64,000 bases of DNA from Crocosphaera sp. GTDB lineage: Bacteria; Cyanobacteriota; Cyanobacteriia; Cyanobacteriales; Microcystaceae. The stretch lies in NCBI GenBank assembly GCA_030065205.1, contig JASJDN010000004.1:31688-95687 (forward strand), read 5' to 3'. The notes below the pieces were generated by a model that was given only the letters and a program-made list of their open reading frames with translations, made no database searches and was not told the origin of the DNA. Made by a program: the position numbers and the translations under genes. Within the stretch, counting starts at the first letter, position 1. Every line of letters begins with the position of its first letter. This document shows, piece after piece, positions 18,783 through 27,696 of this stretch.

Positions 18783-20897
18783 CTAAAAAATCAATAAAGT
18801 AAATACTAATAATAAAGTTAGCATTCCCGGCCAGTAAAGTAACTTAGGAATGAGGCTTTCTTGATATTGAACCCAACGAATCTTATGCTTTTTGCTAAAC
18901 AAAATAGAATTAATTGCCACTGCTATAATAAAAATATATAAAATAAAGTAAAAATATTCTAGATAAAGAATTCCTCCTGCTAGAATCCTGCTACGAAGAT
19001 TAATTTGATCAAGAATCACAATAAAAAGAAACCCACTACAAGCTATTACAATGTCCAAGGAACCAGAGTCTTTAAGAATCAGTAAATGCACTAAAAACAG
19101 TAATAAAGCAATAACTATGGGAACCATAAGGTTGTTGATAAAAATATTAATAAAATCTCTTTGAAGGGTTACCGTAAAATAAAGTTCAGGATATTTTTTT
19201 TGTCCCACATAGTTATTGATTCCAAAATTTACATTGTAATTATTGAGATGATATTCAAAAAAACTTCCTTGAATTTTCCAACCAGGAAGCACAAAGTTTT
19301 CTTCCAAACCAGGTTTAGAAACCGGATTAATTAAGTCGTATGATTGAAAATCTGGAGTTAAAATAACGTTTTTATAAAAATCCTTATGCCATAATCTTAG
19401 ACGAACTTGCTTAGAATCAAAAGGATATTTTGAATAATTGAATTCCTGACGAAACTTTGCTTCAAAATACCAACCAATCACCTCCAAATCCTCTTCTTGA
19501 TGATAGTAGTATTTATCAATGTTAGGATCAATGGCTTCTGGAAGAATAAAGCCCTTAGATATCTTATCATCAACTTTCTTCTGATACTTTTGCCAAATAT
19601 AACCCGTGACAAAAATATCATTTGCCCCTTGAAATTCTAGAGATTGAATAAAAATTCCTGTGGGAATATATCGAGGTGATTGTGCTTGATCGATAGATTC
19701 AGAACGAGAGTTTAAGAACTTATTTAAACTGGCTTCAAGAAACAGAACGATTCTATCTTGACGATGTTTACTCTCATTGATTTTATGATCAGTTACCTCC
19801 ATTAACCAGATAGAAATGATGGCCATAGTCAAGCAGATAGAACTAGAACCAGACAGTAACCAGAAACTTTTAACAGTCCCCTGATAAATTTTAAAAAGAA
19901 GTATACTTAGAAAACAGAAAAAGACAATCAGTCCTAAAATGATAATTTTTAGTTTATATTGTTGAGTGTTAGTATTCACTAAAATTTCGTCTTTGATAAA
20001 CACCACCCCTAAGAACCAATCTGTTGAAGGAATGGGTTCAAAAAAGAGCCAAGCATTTTGTCCTGTTAATTCATCATAATAATCAATAACCATTAGTTGA
20101 GATTGTTTAGTTACTTTTTCTATGGTTGTTTGTAACTTTTCGGATTGCTGTACTCTTGGAAGTTCTAAAATATTTTTTTTCTGTGTAACTAAATCAGTGT
20201 TGGGATGATATAGTAATTTTCCTTGCTTAGAAAAAATAAATCCGTAGCCCGTTTGTCCCAGTTTGAGGGAAGTCATAAACTGTTTTAAATTATCTAAAGA
20301 ATAGTTAGCATAAACGACACCCCCTGGAATTTGTTTTTTCGTGGTAGGATCGAGTCGATAGAAAGGAGTCCCAAACTCTGCAATCAGAGTTTGGGTCACC
20401 ACGCCAAAGTGAGGCTCTACCCAAGTTGCTCCTTGACGCAAAGGAAGGCTATACCAATCTTTGTTAGTGTAGTCGTATAACTTATCTACGTCTTGACGAA
20501 TATAAACACCAGGTTTAATTTTTCCTTCTTCGCGAATATAAACGGGAGCATAAAGTCGAATGTTGGAATCATAACCATAGGGAACATAAGCAACACCAGC
20601 TTCGTAAAATTCAGGATTTTCCTCCATTGTGTTGCGTAACCTATCTAAAAGTTGCTCTTTTTTTAAGGTTCCTGATGTGAGATCATTAGCAATAGAGGTG
20701 GCACTATTTTTCAGTTTAACTAAGTGACCATCGATTTGTTTAGCTGCTTGAACTGCTGCTTGTTTCGCGTTATTTTTAGCCTCTGTTAAGATGTGATGTC
20801 TTTCTCGCCAGTAACTATAACTGGTAAAAATTACCAGCAAAAAACTAGAAATACAGAAAAATAAGGATAGTCTAAATACTTTTTGTGATTGTTTCAT
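18783..20897 (-). CDS. dCache sensor fused to pentameric ligand-gated-channel-like core
   Basis: 704 residues with an unusual layout. An N-terminal helix (about 8-28) leads into a double-Cache periplasmic sensor (about 35-305; LYAPVYIR, DWYSLPL, GYGFIFSKQGKLLYHP). Two helices follow (about 315-336, 346-366), then a second soluble domain of about 220 residues and four C-terminal helices (about 590-608, 614-631, 642-666, 686-704). The second part reads like a bacterial Cys-loop-type channel without the cysteines: KYPFDSKQVRLRLW (Pro-loop), VLPGWKIQGSFFEY, LYFTVTLQRDFINIFINNL, then a first helix containing Pro (MVPIVIALLL). This matches the order and spacing of GLIC-type channels. The Cache part is secure; the channel assignment is inference from motifs. 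The ligand is unknown. Confidence 0.7.
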   Translation of the reverse strand: MKQSQKVFRLSLFFCISSFLLVIFTSYSYWRERHHILTEAKNNAKQAAVQAAKQIDGHLVKLKNSATSIANDLTSGTLKKEQLLDRLRNTMEENPEFYEAGVAYVPYGYDSNIRLYAPVYIREEGKIKPGVYIRQDVDKLYDYTNKDWYSLPLRQGATWVEPHFGVVTQTLIAEFGTPFYRLDPTTKKQIPGGVVYANYSLDNLKQFMTSLKLGQTGYGFIFSKQGKLLYHPNTDLVTQKKNILELPRVQQSEKLQTTIEKVTKQSQLMVIDYYDELTGQNAWLFFEPIPSTDWFLGVVFIKDEILVNTNTQQYKLKIIILGLIVFFCFLSILLFKIYQGTVKSFWLLSGSSSICLTMAIISIWLMEVTDHKINESKHRQDRIVLFLEASLNKFLNSRSESIDQAQSPRYIPTGIFIQSLEFQGANDIFVTGYIWQKYQKKVDDKISKGFILPEAIDPNIDKYYYHQEEDLEVIGWYFEAKFRQEFNYSKYPFDSKQVRLRLWHKDFYKNVILTPDFQSYDLINPVSKPGLEENFVLPGWKIQGSFFEYHLNNYNVNFGINNYVGQKKYPELYFTVTLQRDFINIFINNLMVPIVIALLLFLVHLLILKDSGSLDIVIACSGFLFIVILDQINLRSRILAGGILYLEYFYFILYIFIIAVAINSILFSKKHKIRWVQYQESLIPKLLYWPGMLTLLLVFTLLIF

Positions 20898-21241
20898 TAC
20901 TAATATTTCTTTTGATGACTGACAATCAAATTCCCCCCAGATTAGTTAATCTAAAATTAGAGTTAAACTTTAGCGACTAAAAATCTGTCACTACTATTCT
21001 AAGCATTTTTGATACAAAAGCACCTAATAAAAACTCCAAAAAATTCACAAAAATAAACATTCTTTTGCAATTTTTAATCGTTTATAGCTTCTATCTATGT
21101 CATACTTTTAAGTATAAGAAACCTAACCAACCTAAGCAACCTAAGCAACCTTAACATTTAGGGGTAATACTAAATTTCTAAATATCAATTGAATGGCTCA
21201 CCATTCAATTGATTCACGTTAAGATCGCGAGGATATTTATC
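20898..21241 (+). promoter_or_regulatory. Control region with 9-bp iterons and two palindromes
   Basis: This 344-bp gap lies between the divergent Cache-channel gene and the lysozyme gene. It holds a 14-bp palindrome ATACTTTTAAGTAT (21102-21115). Four tandem 9-mers of the form AACCTAAGC follow (21119-21154, the outer two degenerate). A perfect 12-bp inverted repeat, TCAATTGAATGG with CCATTCAATTGA (21185-21212, 4-nt loop), sits 30 bp before the lysozyme ATG. The density of repeats suggests operators for the downstream locus; the factor is unknown. Confidence 0.5.
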
Positions 21242-22411
21242 ATGAAAATCAGTCAACAAGGCATCAATTTGATTAAGGAATTTGAAGGGTGTCGTTTAAC
21301 GACTTACGCTGACACAGGAGGCGTTGCCACCATTGGCTATGGACATACGGGATCTGATGTTCGTTCCGGTCAGTGTATTTCTGAAACAGAAGCAGAAAAC
21401 TTATTAAGAAAAGATGTGGAACGCTTTGAAAAAGCAGTTAGCAGCGAAGTTAAAGTTTCCCTGTCTCAAAATCAATTTGATGCCCTAGTTTCCTTTGCCT
21501 TTAATGTGGGACAAGGCAACTTGCATACTAGCACCTTACTCAAAAAACTTAATCAATCAGATTATCAAGGCGCGGCCCAAGAATTTCCCCGTTGGTGTAA
21601 AGATAATAGAGGCCATGAATTATTAGGATTAAAACGAAGACGAGAAGCAGAAAAAAAATTATTTCTCCAAACAAAACCCGACTCAAATAAAGTTCAAACG
21701 GGCATTTGTACCATAAAAGCAGTCAAAGAAACCTGTCTCAAAAAAGTAGTTGCCCAATCGTCTCAACTATTAGATGACCAAAAAGTAGCTGTCCATGTGG
21801 GTAAAACCTATAAAATTCTCAACCATACCCCCGCCGAACAAGGTCACTACAAAGTAGAACTAGACTATGGTGCAGGGACTTGGTATATTTGGTCAGGTCA
21901 TTGGCAACTGCCCTGGGAAGATCACACAGAAGAACATGAACCTGTCGAACAACAGTTCATCAACTCTATCGAACAGTCTAGTGATGGCTCTGTCCCTCAA
22001 AACTGGCAGTCTATCAACTGGAATGACTTTCAGGCTAAAGTGTCTAAATATTTTAGTGTGGGAGAAGTCGCCCATCAAGATCGCCGACGCATCCCCACCG
22101 ATAACACCATCAAGCAAAATGTCTTTACGTTGGCCCAAGAATTAGACAAAGTAAGAGAAGCTTGGGGATCGCCTATTATCGTCACCTCATGGTATCGTCC
22201 CCCCGCCATCAACCGTGCTGTTGGTGGAGCCAGTAACTCTCAGCATCTCTATGGTAAAGCCGCCGATATTCGACCCGTACAAGGGGATGTTTATCAGTTC
22301 CAAGACTGGTTAGATAAAACCGCGTGGCAAAATAAAGCTTTAGGTTATGGTGCCAAAAAAGGGTTTGTCCACTTGGATCTTCGCCCTGGCCATATTCGCT
22401 GGATTTATTAA
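21242..22411 (+). CDS. GH24 muramidase fused to M15-type peptidase
   Basis: 389 residues starting at the ATG at 21242, which has GAGGA eight bases upstream; the frame extends to an upstream TTG inside the palindrome. Residues 1-155 are a phage-type GH24 lysozyme: KEFEGCRLTTYADTGG and ATIGYGHT place Glu15, Asp24 and Thr30 at the T4 lysozyme catalytic spacing. A linker of SH3-like look (about 160-235) follows. From about 260 there is an M15-type D,D/L,D-peptidase with SWYRPPAINRAVGG, QHLYGKAADIRP and FVHLDLRPGH supplying the His-Asp-His zinc ligands. It should cut both glycan and peptide bonds of peptidoglycan. No signal peptide or holin is visible. First gene of an accessory locus. Confidence 0.85.
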   Translation: MKISQQGINLIKEFEGCRLTTYADTGGVATIGYGHTGSDVRSGQCISETEAENLLRKDVERFEKAVSSEVKVSLSQNQFDALVSFAFNVGQGNLHTSTLLKKLNQSDYQGAAQEFPRWCKDNRGHELLGLKRRREAEKKLFLQTKPDSNKVQTGICTIKAVKETCLKKVVAQSSQLLDDQKVAVHVGKTYKILNHTPAEQGHYKVELDYGAGTWYIWSGHWQLPWEDHTEEHEPVEQQFINSIEQSSDGSVPQNWQSINWNDFQAKVSKYFSVGEVAHQDRRRIPTDNTIKQNVFTLAQELDKVREAWGSPIIVTSWYRPPAINRAVGGASNSQHLYGKAADIRPVQGDVYQFQDWLDKTAWQNKALGYGAKKGFVHLDLRPGHIRWIY

Positions 22412-22531
22412 TTTCCTATTTTTTTTGAGGCAAGGAATGGACCATTAACCATAGATATTTTTGCCTTACCTAACCTAACAGTTCCCTATCCATTTTTCCA
22501 GATATCAAGTGCAGCATAGAGGGGCATTACC

Positions 22532-23707
22532 ATGATAACCACAAGCACAGTGGAAAATACAGCAGAGACTTTGAAAAACAGTAAAACCTTAAATCAGGGA
22601 AAGACTACTTTGGTTTCTGATGGGATAGAGTCTCAAATCGATGAATTGTTAACTAAAATCGCCCATCTAATTAGTAATCCTCAAATAGAATTAACGGACG
22701 AGACACAAGAAGAAATTGCCTATATTTCTATTATTGTGCAGAAAGTAAAAAAGTTGTCCAGTTCTCATAATTTTCTCAACAATGATCAGAACCAATCAGA
22801 ACTTAAAGGATTATTGAGTAATCTTCAGTTAGCCATTCAGTCTGTGCAATCTTCAAACAGAAAAACTCTCGCTAAAAAACTGCGGATGAATGCAGAATTT
22901 ACCATCAGAAAATTAGAAAATAGAGTCACAGCAGGGTTGATTAACTTTTGGGAAAATTTTCGTCTTCAATCTAGTGTTTCTTTTAAACTGTTATTAGGGT
23001 TATTCTTAGCCTTTCCTCTTTATATCGGTGTGCCTGTTGCAGTGTATTCTAGTGCCAGTGTAGCCGAAAAACACCTAGAAGAAAAAGGAATTGTTGTTGA
23101 TGATATATCAGCCAGAACGAATGACTTACCTGATATATATAAAAAAGACTATGAAATGATGATTACCTTAGCAATCTTATGTTTTGTTGGAGGTTCCACT
23201 GGCAGCATTATTAGTATTTTGTCTCGATTGAGTAAATATCGTGAGGTTCAAGATGAAAAGCAACTTCAAGAATCTCTAACACCCATTTTAGTCGGTTTAT
23301 GTAAACCCATGATTGGTGGAACATTTGGGCTTTTGATTTACGCACTGTTAGCGGGAGGAATTCTCCCTTTACAATTTCGCTACACGAATGACGAAAAACG
23401 CCAAGATTTACGCTGGTTATCTTTTTATTCAGTGGCCTTTGTAGTGGGATTTAGTGAACGATTAGCTAAAGATATTATAACTAACACAGAAAACCAATTT
23501 AAACCTCAAAGTTCAGATAATGTTAACCCCTTAGTCTCAACAAAATCCCCAGAAGAAAACTATGGCGAATTGTTGAGCCTTAATCAACAATCAGCTAAAG
23601 ATAGTGTTACCAACATAGACAATCAATTTCAGCCTAAAAATCTAGATAATTTCAATTCCTTAGAACCCACAGAAGGCAAAACTGAGGAAGATGATTATCA
23701 ATTTTAG
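22532..23707 (+). CDS. Four-helix membrane protein of the lysozyme-patatin locus
   Basis: 391 residues, no recognised family. The first ~145 residues are hydrophilic and helical. Hydrophobic segments follow at about 150-175 (FKLLLGLFLAFPLYIGVPVAV), 205-228 (MMITLAILCFVGGSTGSII), 250-278 (MIGGTFGLLIYALLAGGIL) and 290-312. The C-terminal ~75 residues are polar and contain two similar stretches (DIITNTENQFKPQSSDN and DSVTNIDNQFQPKNLDN), a short internal duplication. The start ATG has GAGG upstream. It is 20 bp from the patatin gene, so the two are almost surely one transcript. Confidence 0.7.
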   Translation: MITTSTVENTAETLKNSKTLNQGKTTLVSDGIESQIDELLTKIAHLISNPQIELTDETQEEIAYISIIVQKVKKLSSSHNFLNNDQNQSELKGLLSNLQLAIQSVQSSNRKTLAKKLRMNAEFTIRKLENRVTAGLINFWENFRLQSSVSFKLLLGLFLAFPLYIGVPVAVYSSASVAEKHLEEKGIVVDDISARTNDLPDIYKKDYEMMITLAILCFVGGSTGSIISILSRLSKYREVQDEKQLQESLTPILVGLCKPMIGGTFGLLIYALLAGGILPLQFRYTNDEKRQDLRWLSFYSVAFVVGFSERLAKDIITNTENQFKPQSSDNVNPLVSTKSPEENYGELLSLNQQSAKDSVTNIDNQFQPKNLDNFNSLEPTEGKTEEDDYQF

Positions 23708-23727
23708 CATTTTGCCAGGAGACAATT

Positions 23728-24900
23728 ATGAACAGTTCCCATCAAAAACAATTCAAAATTTTAAGTTTAGATGGTGGTGGTGTTCGAGGAATGATTTCAG
23801 CAACTATTGTCAAAGAAATTGAACATCAACTTGAACTTTACTGCCAGAAAAATAATCAGCCCATTCTAAAATTACATGATTATTTTGATGTAGTGGCAGG
23901 AACCTCTACCGGTTCCATTTTAGCAGCAGGAATCGCCTCTAAAATGAGTGCTAATCAACTGATTGAATTGTATCAAAATCAAACACAAATGATTTTTGAT
24001 AAAGGAACCCGATTTCAGCGAAAATGGGGACAATTGCTCGAATTCATCCCCCAAAATTTATCCGGTCAATTCGGTTTATATCCTAATCAAAAAGGAAAAG
24101 GGTTAGCCAAAGTTTTGCAGGAAAAATTAGTCAATGAACAAGGAAAACCAGTAAAATTTAATGAGATCAAAAATCCCATTCTTTTTATTCCTGCTTATGA
24201 TACTTATAGTCGGAATACCACGTGGTTTGCTAGTAATCGGGTAGAGCAAGATAATTGTTGGTTTAAAGATATAGAAGTATGGCAACTTTGTGTTGCTTCC
24301 GCAGCAGCCCCCACCTTTTTCTCCGCTTATCCTTTGCCCTATTCTGATGGAAAACTTTTGCCTCACATTGATGGAGGGGTATCTGCAAATAATCCCTCTT
24401 TATCGGCGATCGCTCATCTTTTAGTCACAGAAAAAAACAGTAATCTCAATAACATTTCTGTCCTATCTGTTGGGACAGGAAAAACCACCAAAGTTTTCAC
24501 TTATGATAATATTAAAAAGTGGAGTTTATTGGAGATTATTAAACATCTTCCTCATATTTTTCTCGATCCAGGATCTCAAAATACAGAAGCCATTTGTCAA
24601 GAATTTTTGAGAAGTGTGTCCACAGAAAACCCCTATAATTATTTACGACTTGACTTTGATTTAAACCAAGCGTTTAAAGGAGACAGGGGAAACACCCTCA
24701 GAGAACCTGAAAAGTCCCCCAAAAACCAGTACCTCGGTGAACCGATTTCAGAGGAAATCGATGATCCGAACCTATGTGTTAAACGACCTGATCGGGGGAA
24801 ATCCTTATTACAAGAAGTCGCCGAAGCTTATCTAGAACAAGAAAACATAGGGGCAAAAATTCGGGCATTTCTTGAACATAATACTATTAGTTCATCCTAG
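23728..24900 (+). CDS. Patatin-like phospholipase
   Basis: 390 residues with the complete patatin signature: oxyanion loop GGGVRG (16-21), nucleophile GTSTG (58-62, Ser60) and catalytic Asp in IDGGV (Asp215). Patatins hydrolyse acyl chains from phospholipids. AGGAG stands directly before the ATG. The C-terminal ~100 residues are variable and may be regulatory. In bacteria such enzymes act as effectors in secretion systems or in CBASS anti-phage defence; no cyclase gene is nearby, so a CBASS role is not supported here. Neighbours are a membrane protein and, after 341 bp, the DUF2589 module. Confidence 0.88.
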   Translation: MNSSHQKQFKILSLDGGGVRGMISATIVKEIEHQLELYCQKNNQPILKLHDYFDVVAGTSTGSILAAGIASKMSANQLIELYQNQTQMIFDKGTRFQRKWGQLLEFIPQNLSGQFGLYPNQKGKGLAKVLQEKLVNEQGKPVKFNEIKNPILFIPAYDTYSRNTTWFASNRVEQDNCWFKDIEVWQLCVASAAAPTFFSAYPLPYSDGKLLPHIDGGVSANNPSLSAIAHLLVTEKNSNLNNISVLSVGTGKTTKVFTYDNIKKWSLLEIIKHLPHIFLDPGSQNTEAICQEFLRSVSTENPYNYLRLDFDLNQAFKGDRGNTLREPEKSPKNQYLGEPISEEIDDPNLCVKRPDRGKSLLQEVAEAYLEQENIGAKIRAFLEHNTISSS

Positions 24901-25241
24901 CTTTTAATCTTACTCTATCCATAGCAGGTGAAATAACAATAGATTATCGAATAATCTGTAAAGTTTTATGTTTAAATCCCCAAACATTGGAATTTGTTTC
25001 CCTAAGTAATGGTTTAATAATAGTTAGTTCCCTCCAAAGCCTGAAACGGCACATTTTCTCTGATTTTTGAATGATCAGACAATAAGAGCAATCAAGATCC
25101 CTCTCAAAATTTTTTCTCTTGGGATAACGGTTATCTGAAAAGATGCCTCCCCCAACATTACCTTAATTAAAGATTGTTCTCTAAACGATCTTTAATGCCC
25201 TAACTTTGTACATTCAACATAAATACGAAGGATAAATTACT
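24901..25241 (+). promoter_or_regulatory. Palindromes upstream of the DUF2589 genes
   Basis: A 341-bp non-coding gap. It contains a 13-bp palindrome GATAACGGTTATC (25123-25135). A 13-bp hairpin follows (ATTAAAGATTGTT at 25166-25178 with AACGATCTTTAAT at 25184-25196, one wobble pair). The hairpin ends 45 bp before the DUF2589 ATG and has no T-run, so it looks like an operator or leader hairpin, not a terminator. This marks a likely separate transcription start for the second half of the locus. Confidence 0.45.
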
Positions 25242-26246
25242 ATGCCAGCGATTGATACCACACCGTCCAAGGTAGCAACTGCTGCCTTGCAGGGTATTCC
25301 CTTTTCCTCTTTAATTGGTGGTCCATTAGGGGCTGCCGTGGATGCTCAGGCACAGTCAGCCAAGACAACCATCGACTTTATCCAGAATGTGGGTTTAACT
25401 GGCCCTCCAGATAATCGTAAAGCGATTCAAGTGGAGTTTATCTATTATGCTGATGGGCGAGAAGCAAAACTGATCGTCCCCTTATTAACCATTCTGCCCA
25501 TTCCTTACTTGGCAGTGGATGAGGTGACGATCGATTTCAAAGCCAGTATTAACGCTTCTTCATCCACTTATCAAGAAAATTCAACTCAGGAAGAAACGGC
25601 AGCTAAAGGAAGTGCTGAGGTCAAGTTTGGCTGGGGTCCTGTGTCTGCGAAAGCGAACTTTGAGGCGAGTTACTCCAGTAAAAAGGATTCTAAAGCAACT
25701 GCGGAATCTAAATACTCCGTTGAGTACACAATGGATGTTCATGTTCATGCCGGACAAGAAGATATGCCAGCCGGTTTAGCTAAAGTGCTAAACATATTAG
25801 GGGATAGTATTACCCCCACTGCTACTAAAGCCAATATACAAGTCGTCCCTTCAACTTTAGTTGCGAGTGATCCCACAAATGGTGAGCAGTCTTTGCTGGT
25901 AACGGCTATCTTGTTTGATGAAAAAGCAATGCGTGCTGACAATAAAGAAATTACGGTCACAGCCGCATCCAAACCCGTAGATGGTGATGGGAGTGCCGAC
26001 TTGTTAGCTGATGCTGCTTCGACGGCCGTGCCAACAGACATAACTAACAATATTACAAACGATGCACAAACACCAATTAAAGGGAATACCGATGAAGATG
26101 GGAATATAGAATTCACTGTTAAGCTTAAGAAAGCTGAAGCCTCTGGATCTCAACCAGTACAGCGAATCAAACTCAAGTTTGAGTGTGCTGACCTAAAGGC
26201 ATCAAAAACAGTTACTTTAATTATTCCTGAATTTACTGTTGCTTAA
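25242..26246 (+). CDS. DUF2589 protein with C-terminal Ig-like domain (copy A)
   Basis: 334 residues. The N-terminal half is DUF2589: an Ala/Gly-rich start (LQGIPFSSLIGGPLGAAVDA), then IQVEFIYYADGREAKLIVPL, LPIPYLAVDEVTIDFKASI and YTMDVHVHAGQEDMPAGLAKVL. The C-terminal half (about 200-334) is beta-rich and Ig-like (VVPSTLVASDPTNGEQSLLV to TVTLIIPEFTVA), of the bacterial invasin type. No signal peptide. A paralogue is at 27697-28701 and the two align over their whole length, sharing DP-NGEQ and the IPEFT ending. Function unknown; DUF2589 genes typically occur as neighbouring paralogues. Confidence 0.8.
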   Translation: MPAIDTTPSKVATAALQGIPFSSLIGGPLGAAVDAQAQSAKTTIDFIQNVGLTGPPDNRKAIQVEFIYYADGREAKLIVPLLTILPIPYLAVDEVTIDFKASINASSSTYQENSTQEETAAKGSAEVKFGWGPVSAKANFEASYSSKKDSKATAESKYSVEYTMDVHVHAGQEDMPAGLAKVLNILGDSITPTATKANIQVVPSTLVASDPTNGEQSLLVTAILFDEKAMRADNKEITVTAASKPVDGDGSADLLADAASTAVPTDITNNITNDAQTPIKGNTDEDGNIEFTVKLKKAEASGSQPVQRIKLKFECADLKASKTVTLIIPEFTVA

Positions 26247-26258
26247 TTCAACTAAGAG

Positions 26259-26298
26259 TAAGCAGTAATTTATTTAAAGTTAAATAGATTGCTGCTTA
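26259..26298 (+). terminator. 18-bp hairpin after DUF2589 copy A
   Basis: Arms TAAGCAGTAATTTATTTA (26259-26276) and TAAATAGATTGCTGCTTA (26281-26298) pair over 18 positions with two U-G wobbles and a 4-nt loop, 12 bp after the stop codon. There is no U-run behind it, so it may stabilise the upstream mRNA end or attenuate readthrough and not act as a simple intrinsic terminator. Confidence 0.6.
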
Positions 26299-26536
26299 TG
26301 GTACTCTCTCATGAATTCAATTTCAAATTAGCTATTCTCGGAGATTCCAATTATGGATAATGGATAATCACTGATTATTGTGAAAAATGAGGAAAAGTAA
26401 CAAAGAATCTTTCTCTTTTTTTTATAGTGAAATAGAGATTTTTGTGGCAATTTAAAGATAGGATAAAACAGTTTGGAAAAGTTATAATTCTTTTTAATCC
26501 TTGCTTTGAAATTACTGTCATCATAAAACAAGTCTC

Positions 26537-26645
26537 AATTATCTATAGCATTTCTCGGACTCATGAGGTACACCTAACTTCTGCCTCCTGCCTTCTGCCT
26601 CAAAGCGATTACCTTTGTCTCTCACAAGTATGGTAACTGCTATAT
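26537..26645. repeat. Palindromic repeat element with STRR core
   Basis: Outer arms TATAGCA (left) and TGCTATA (right) flank TGAGGTAC-type sequence and a short tandem core of CTTCTGCC/TCCTGCC units (about 26578-26601). The rest of the 436-bp gap between the two genes is AT-rich with no gene. The form is the same as the elements at 1841-1962 and 58985-59113: short arms and a G/C-rich repeated centre. Confidence 0.55.
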
Positions 26646-26682
26646 TATTCTATTCGTCAACCCCAATCTATAAAGTATTGAT

Positions 26683-27648
26683 ATGCTACTTAGAAAAGTT
26701 ATCGGTTCCATTCTTGTTGACTTAGTAACAGCACAAGACTTATCTAATGAATATGCGAGTCAGATTAGTCGTAAATATAAACAATATAGAAACAGTAATG
26801 AAAACCTTCTCAATAACTTTGAGGCACCCGCTAGTGTTTTAAAAGAGATTGAATTTGAGTTAGCATTTGCCCTAACCGACCTGTATGATAAAGCCATTGG
26901 TTTTGATGTAGAAATGACATGGGCGCGGTGTCAAGAACTAGCGACAGAAATGGTTGATAAAGCGACTGATGAGATGCAAGCAAAGCTGGCTGAATTTCTC
27001 AAATCTAATAAGCTTAACTATTGGCTCAACGAGCGTACGGCTGCATCACCCACAGACGAAAGTGACTTAGAGCAATCCAAACAGTCCACAATACAGAATA
27101 TAAAAAACCAATGGAATAAAGTCAGAGAACAACTTAAAAACGAGGAATATATGAAGAGTGTGATTCAGATTATCACACAAAAATTATTTAAGACTTGTAA
27201 AGAATTGTATTTGCGTGGTAATCACCAAATTTCCCTAGAAGAAGTCAAAAAAGTTGTTGAAGAAAAACTACTAGAAGGTATTTTGAAACATCCAGATATT
27301 CAACATTCAATCCAATATACCTATGACCAAGCTGAAGATTTTTACCGCCAAGCAGAGGCTTTGCCAGAAAATTTTAAAGCGATTAAACAAGATATCATTT
27401 ACACTTTAAACGATGAAGTCAAAAAAGCATTTAGCAAGGTAAAAGATAATTTAGCAGAAAGTAAGACCAGAGAACTCATTCAACAATATGCAGGGGTGGT
27501 TCCTCATGCAGAGATTATGATGAAACCCAGTTTTTTAAGAGAACTACCCAGTCAAAGCATTTCCTCTTTGAAAATGACGGTGAAAATGGATAGCTATAAA
27601 TGGAGTATTACCGAACAAGGAGAAAGCTTGCATAAAGCACAAAGATAG
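26683..27648 (+). CDS. Helical partner protein of DUF2589 module (copy A)
   Basis: 321 residues, mostly predicted helix, rich in Glu/Lys/Gln. The N-terminal ~65 residues (LVDLVTAQDLSNEYASQISR, then NFEAPASVLKEIEFELAFAL) and the C-terminal ~40 (IMMKPSFLRELPSQSISSLK, then WSITEQGESL) match those of the 29005-29793 protein. The middle is a longer insertion with coiled-coil character. No membrane helix or signal peptide. I do not recognise the family. Order and duplication with the DUF2589 genes argue that the two proteins work together. Confidence 0.7.
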   Translation: MLLRKVIGSILVDLVTAQDLSNEYASQISRKYKQYRNSNENLLNNFEAPASVLKEIEFELAFALTDLYDKAIGFDVEMTWARCQELATEMVDKATDEMQAKLAEFLKSNKLNYWLNERTAASPTDESDLEQSKQSTIQNIKNQWNKVREQLKNEEYMKSVIQIITQKLFKTCKELYLRGNHQISLEEVKKVVEEKLLEGILKHPDIQHSIQYTYDQAEDFYRQAEALPENFKAIKQDIIYTLNDEVKKAFSKVKDNLAESKTRELIQQYAGVVPHAEIMMKPSFLRELPSQSISSLKMTVKMDSYKWSITEQGESLHKAQR

Positions 27649-27696
27649 TTAACCGCAAAGATGGAATGAACCAGGAAAAGAAGGAGCCAAACCATT

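Noticed and set aside
23728..24900. CBASS-type defence effector
   Set aside because: The patatin domain fits CapV-type effectors, but no cyclic-nucleotide synthase or ancillary genes are nearby.
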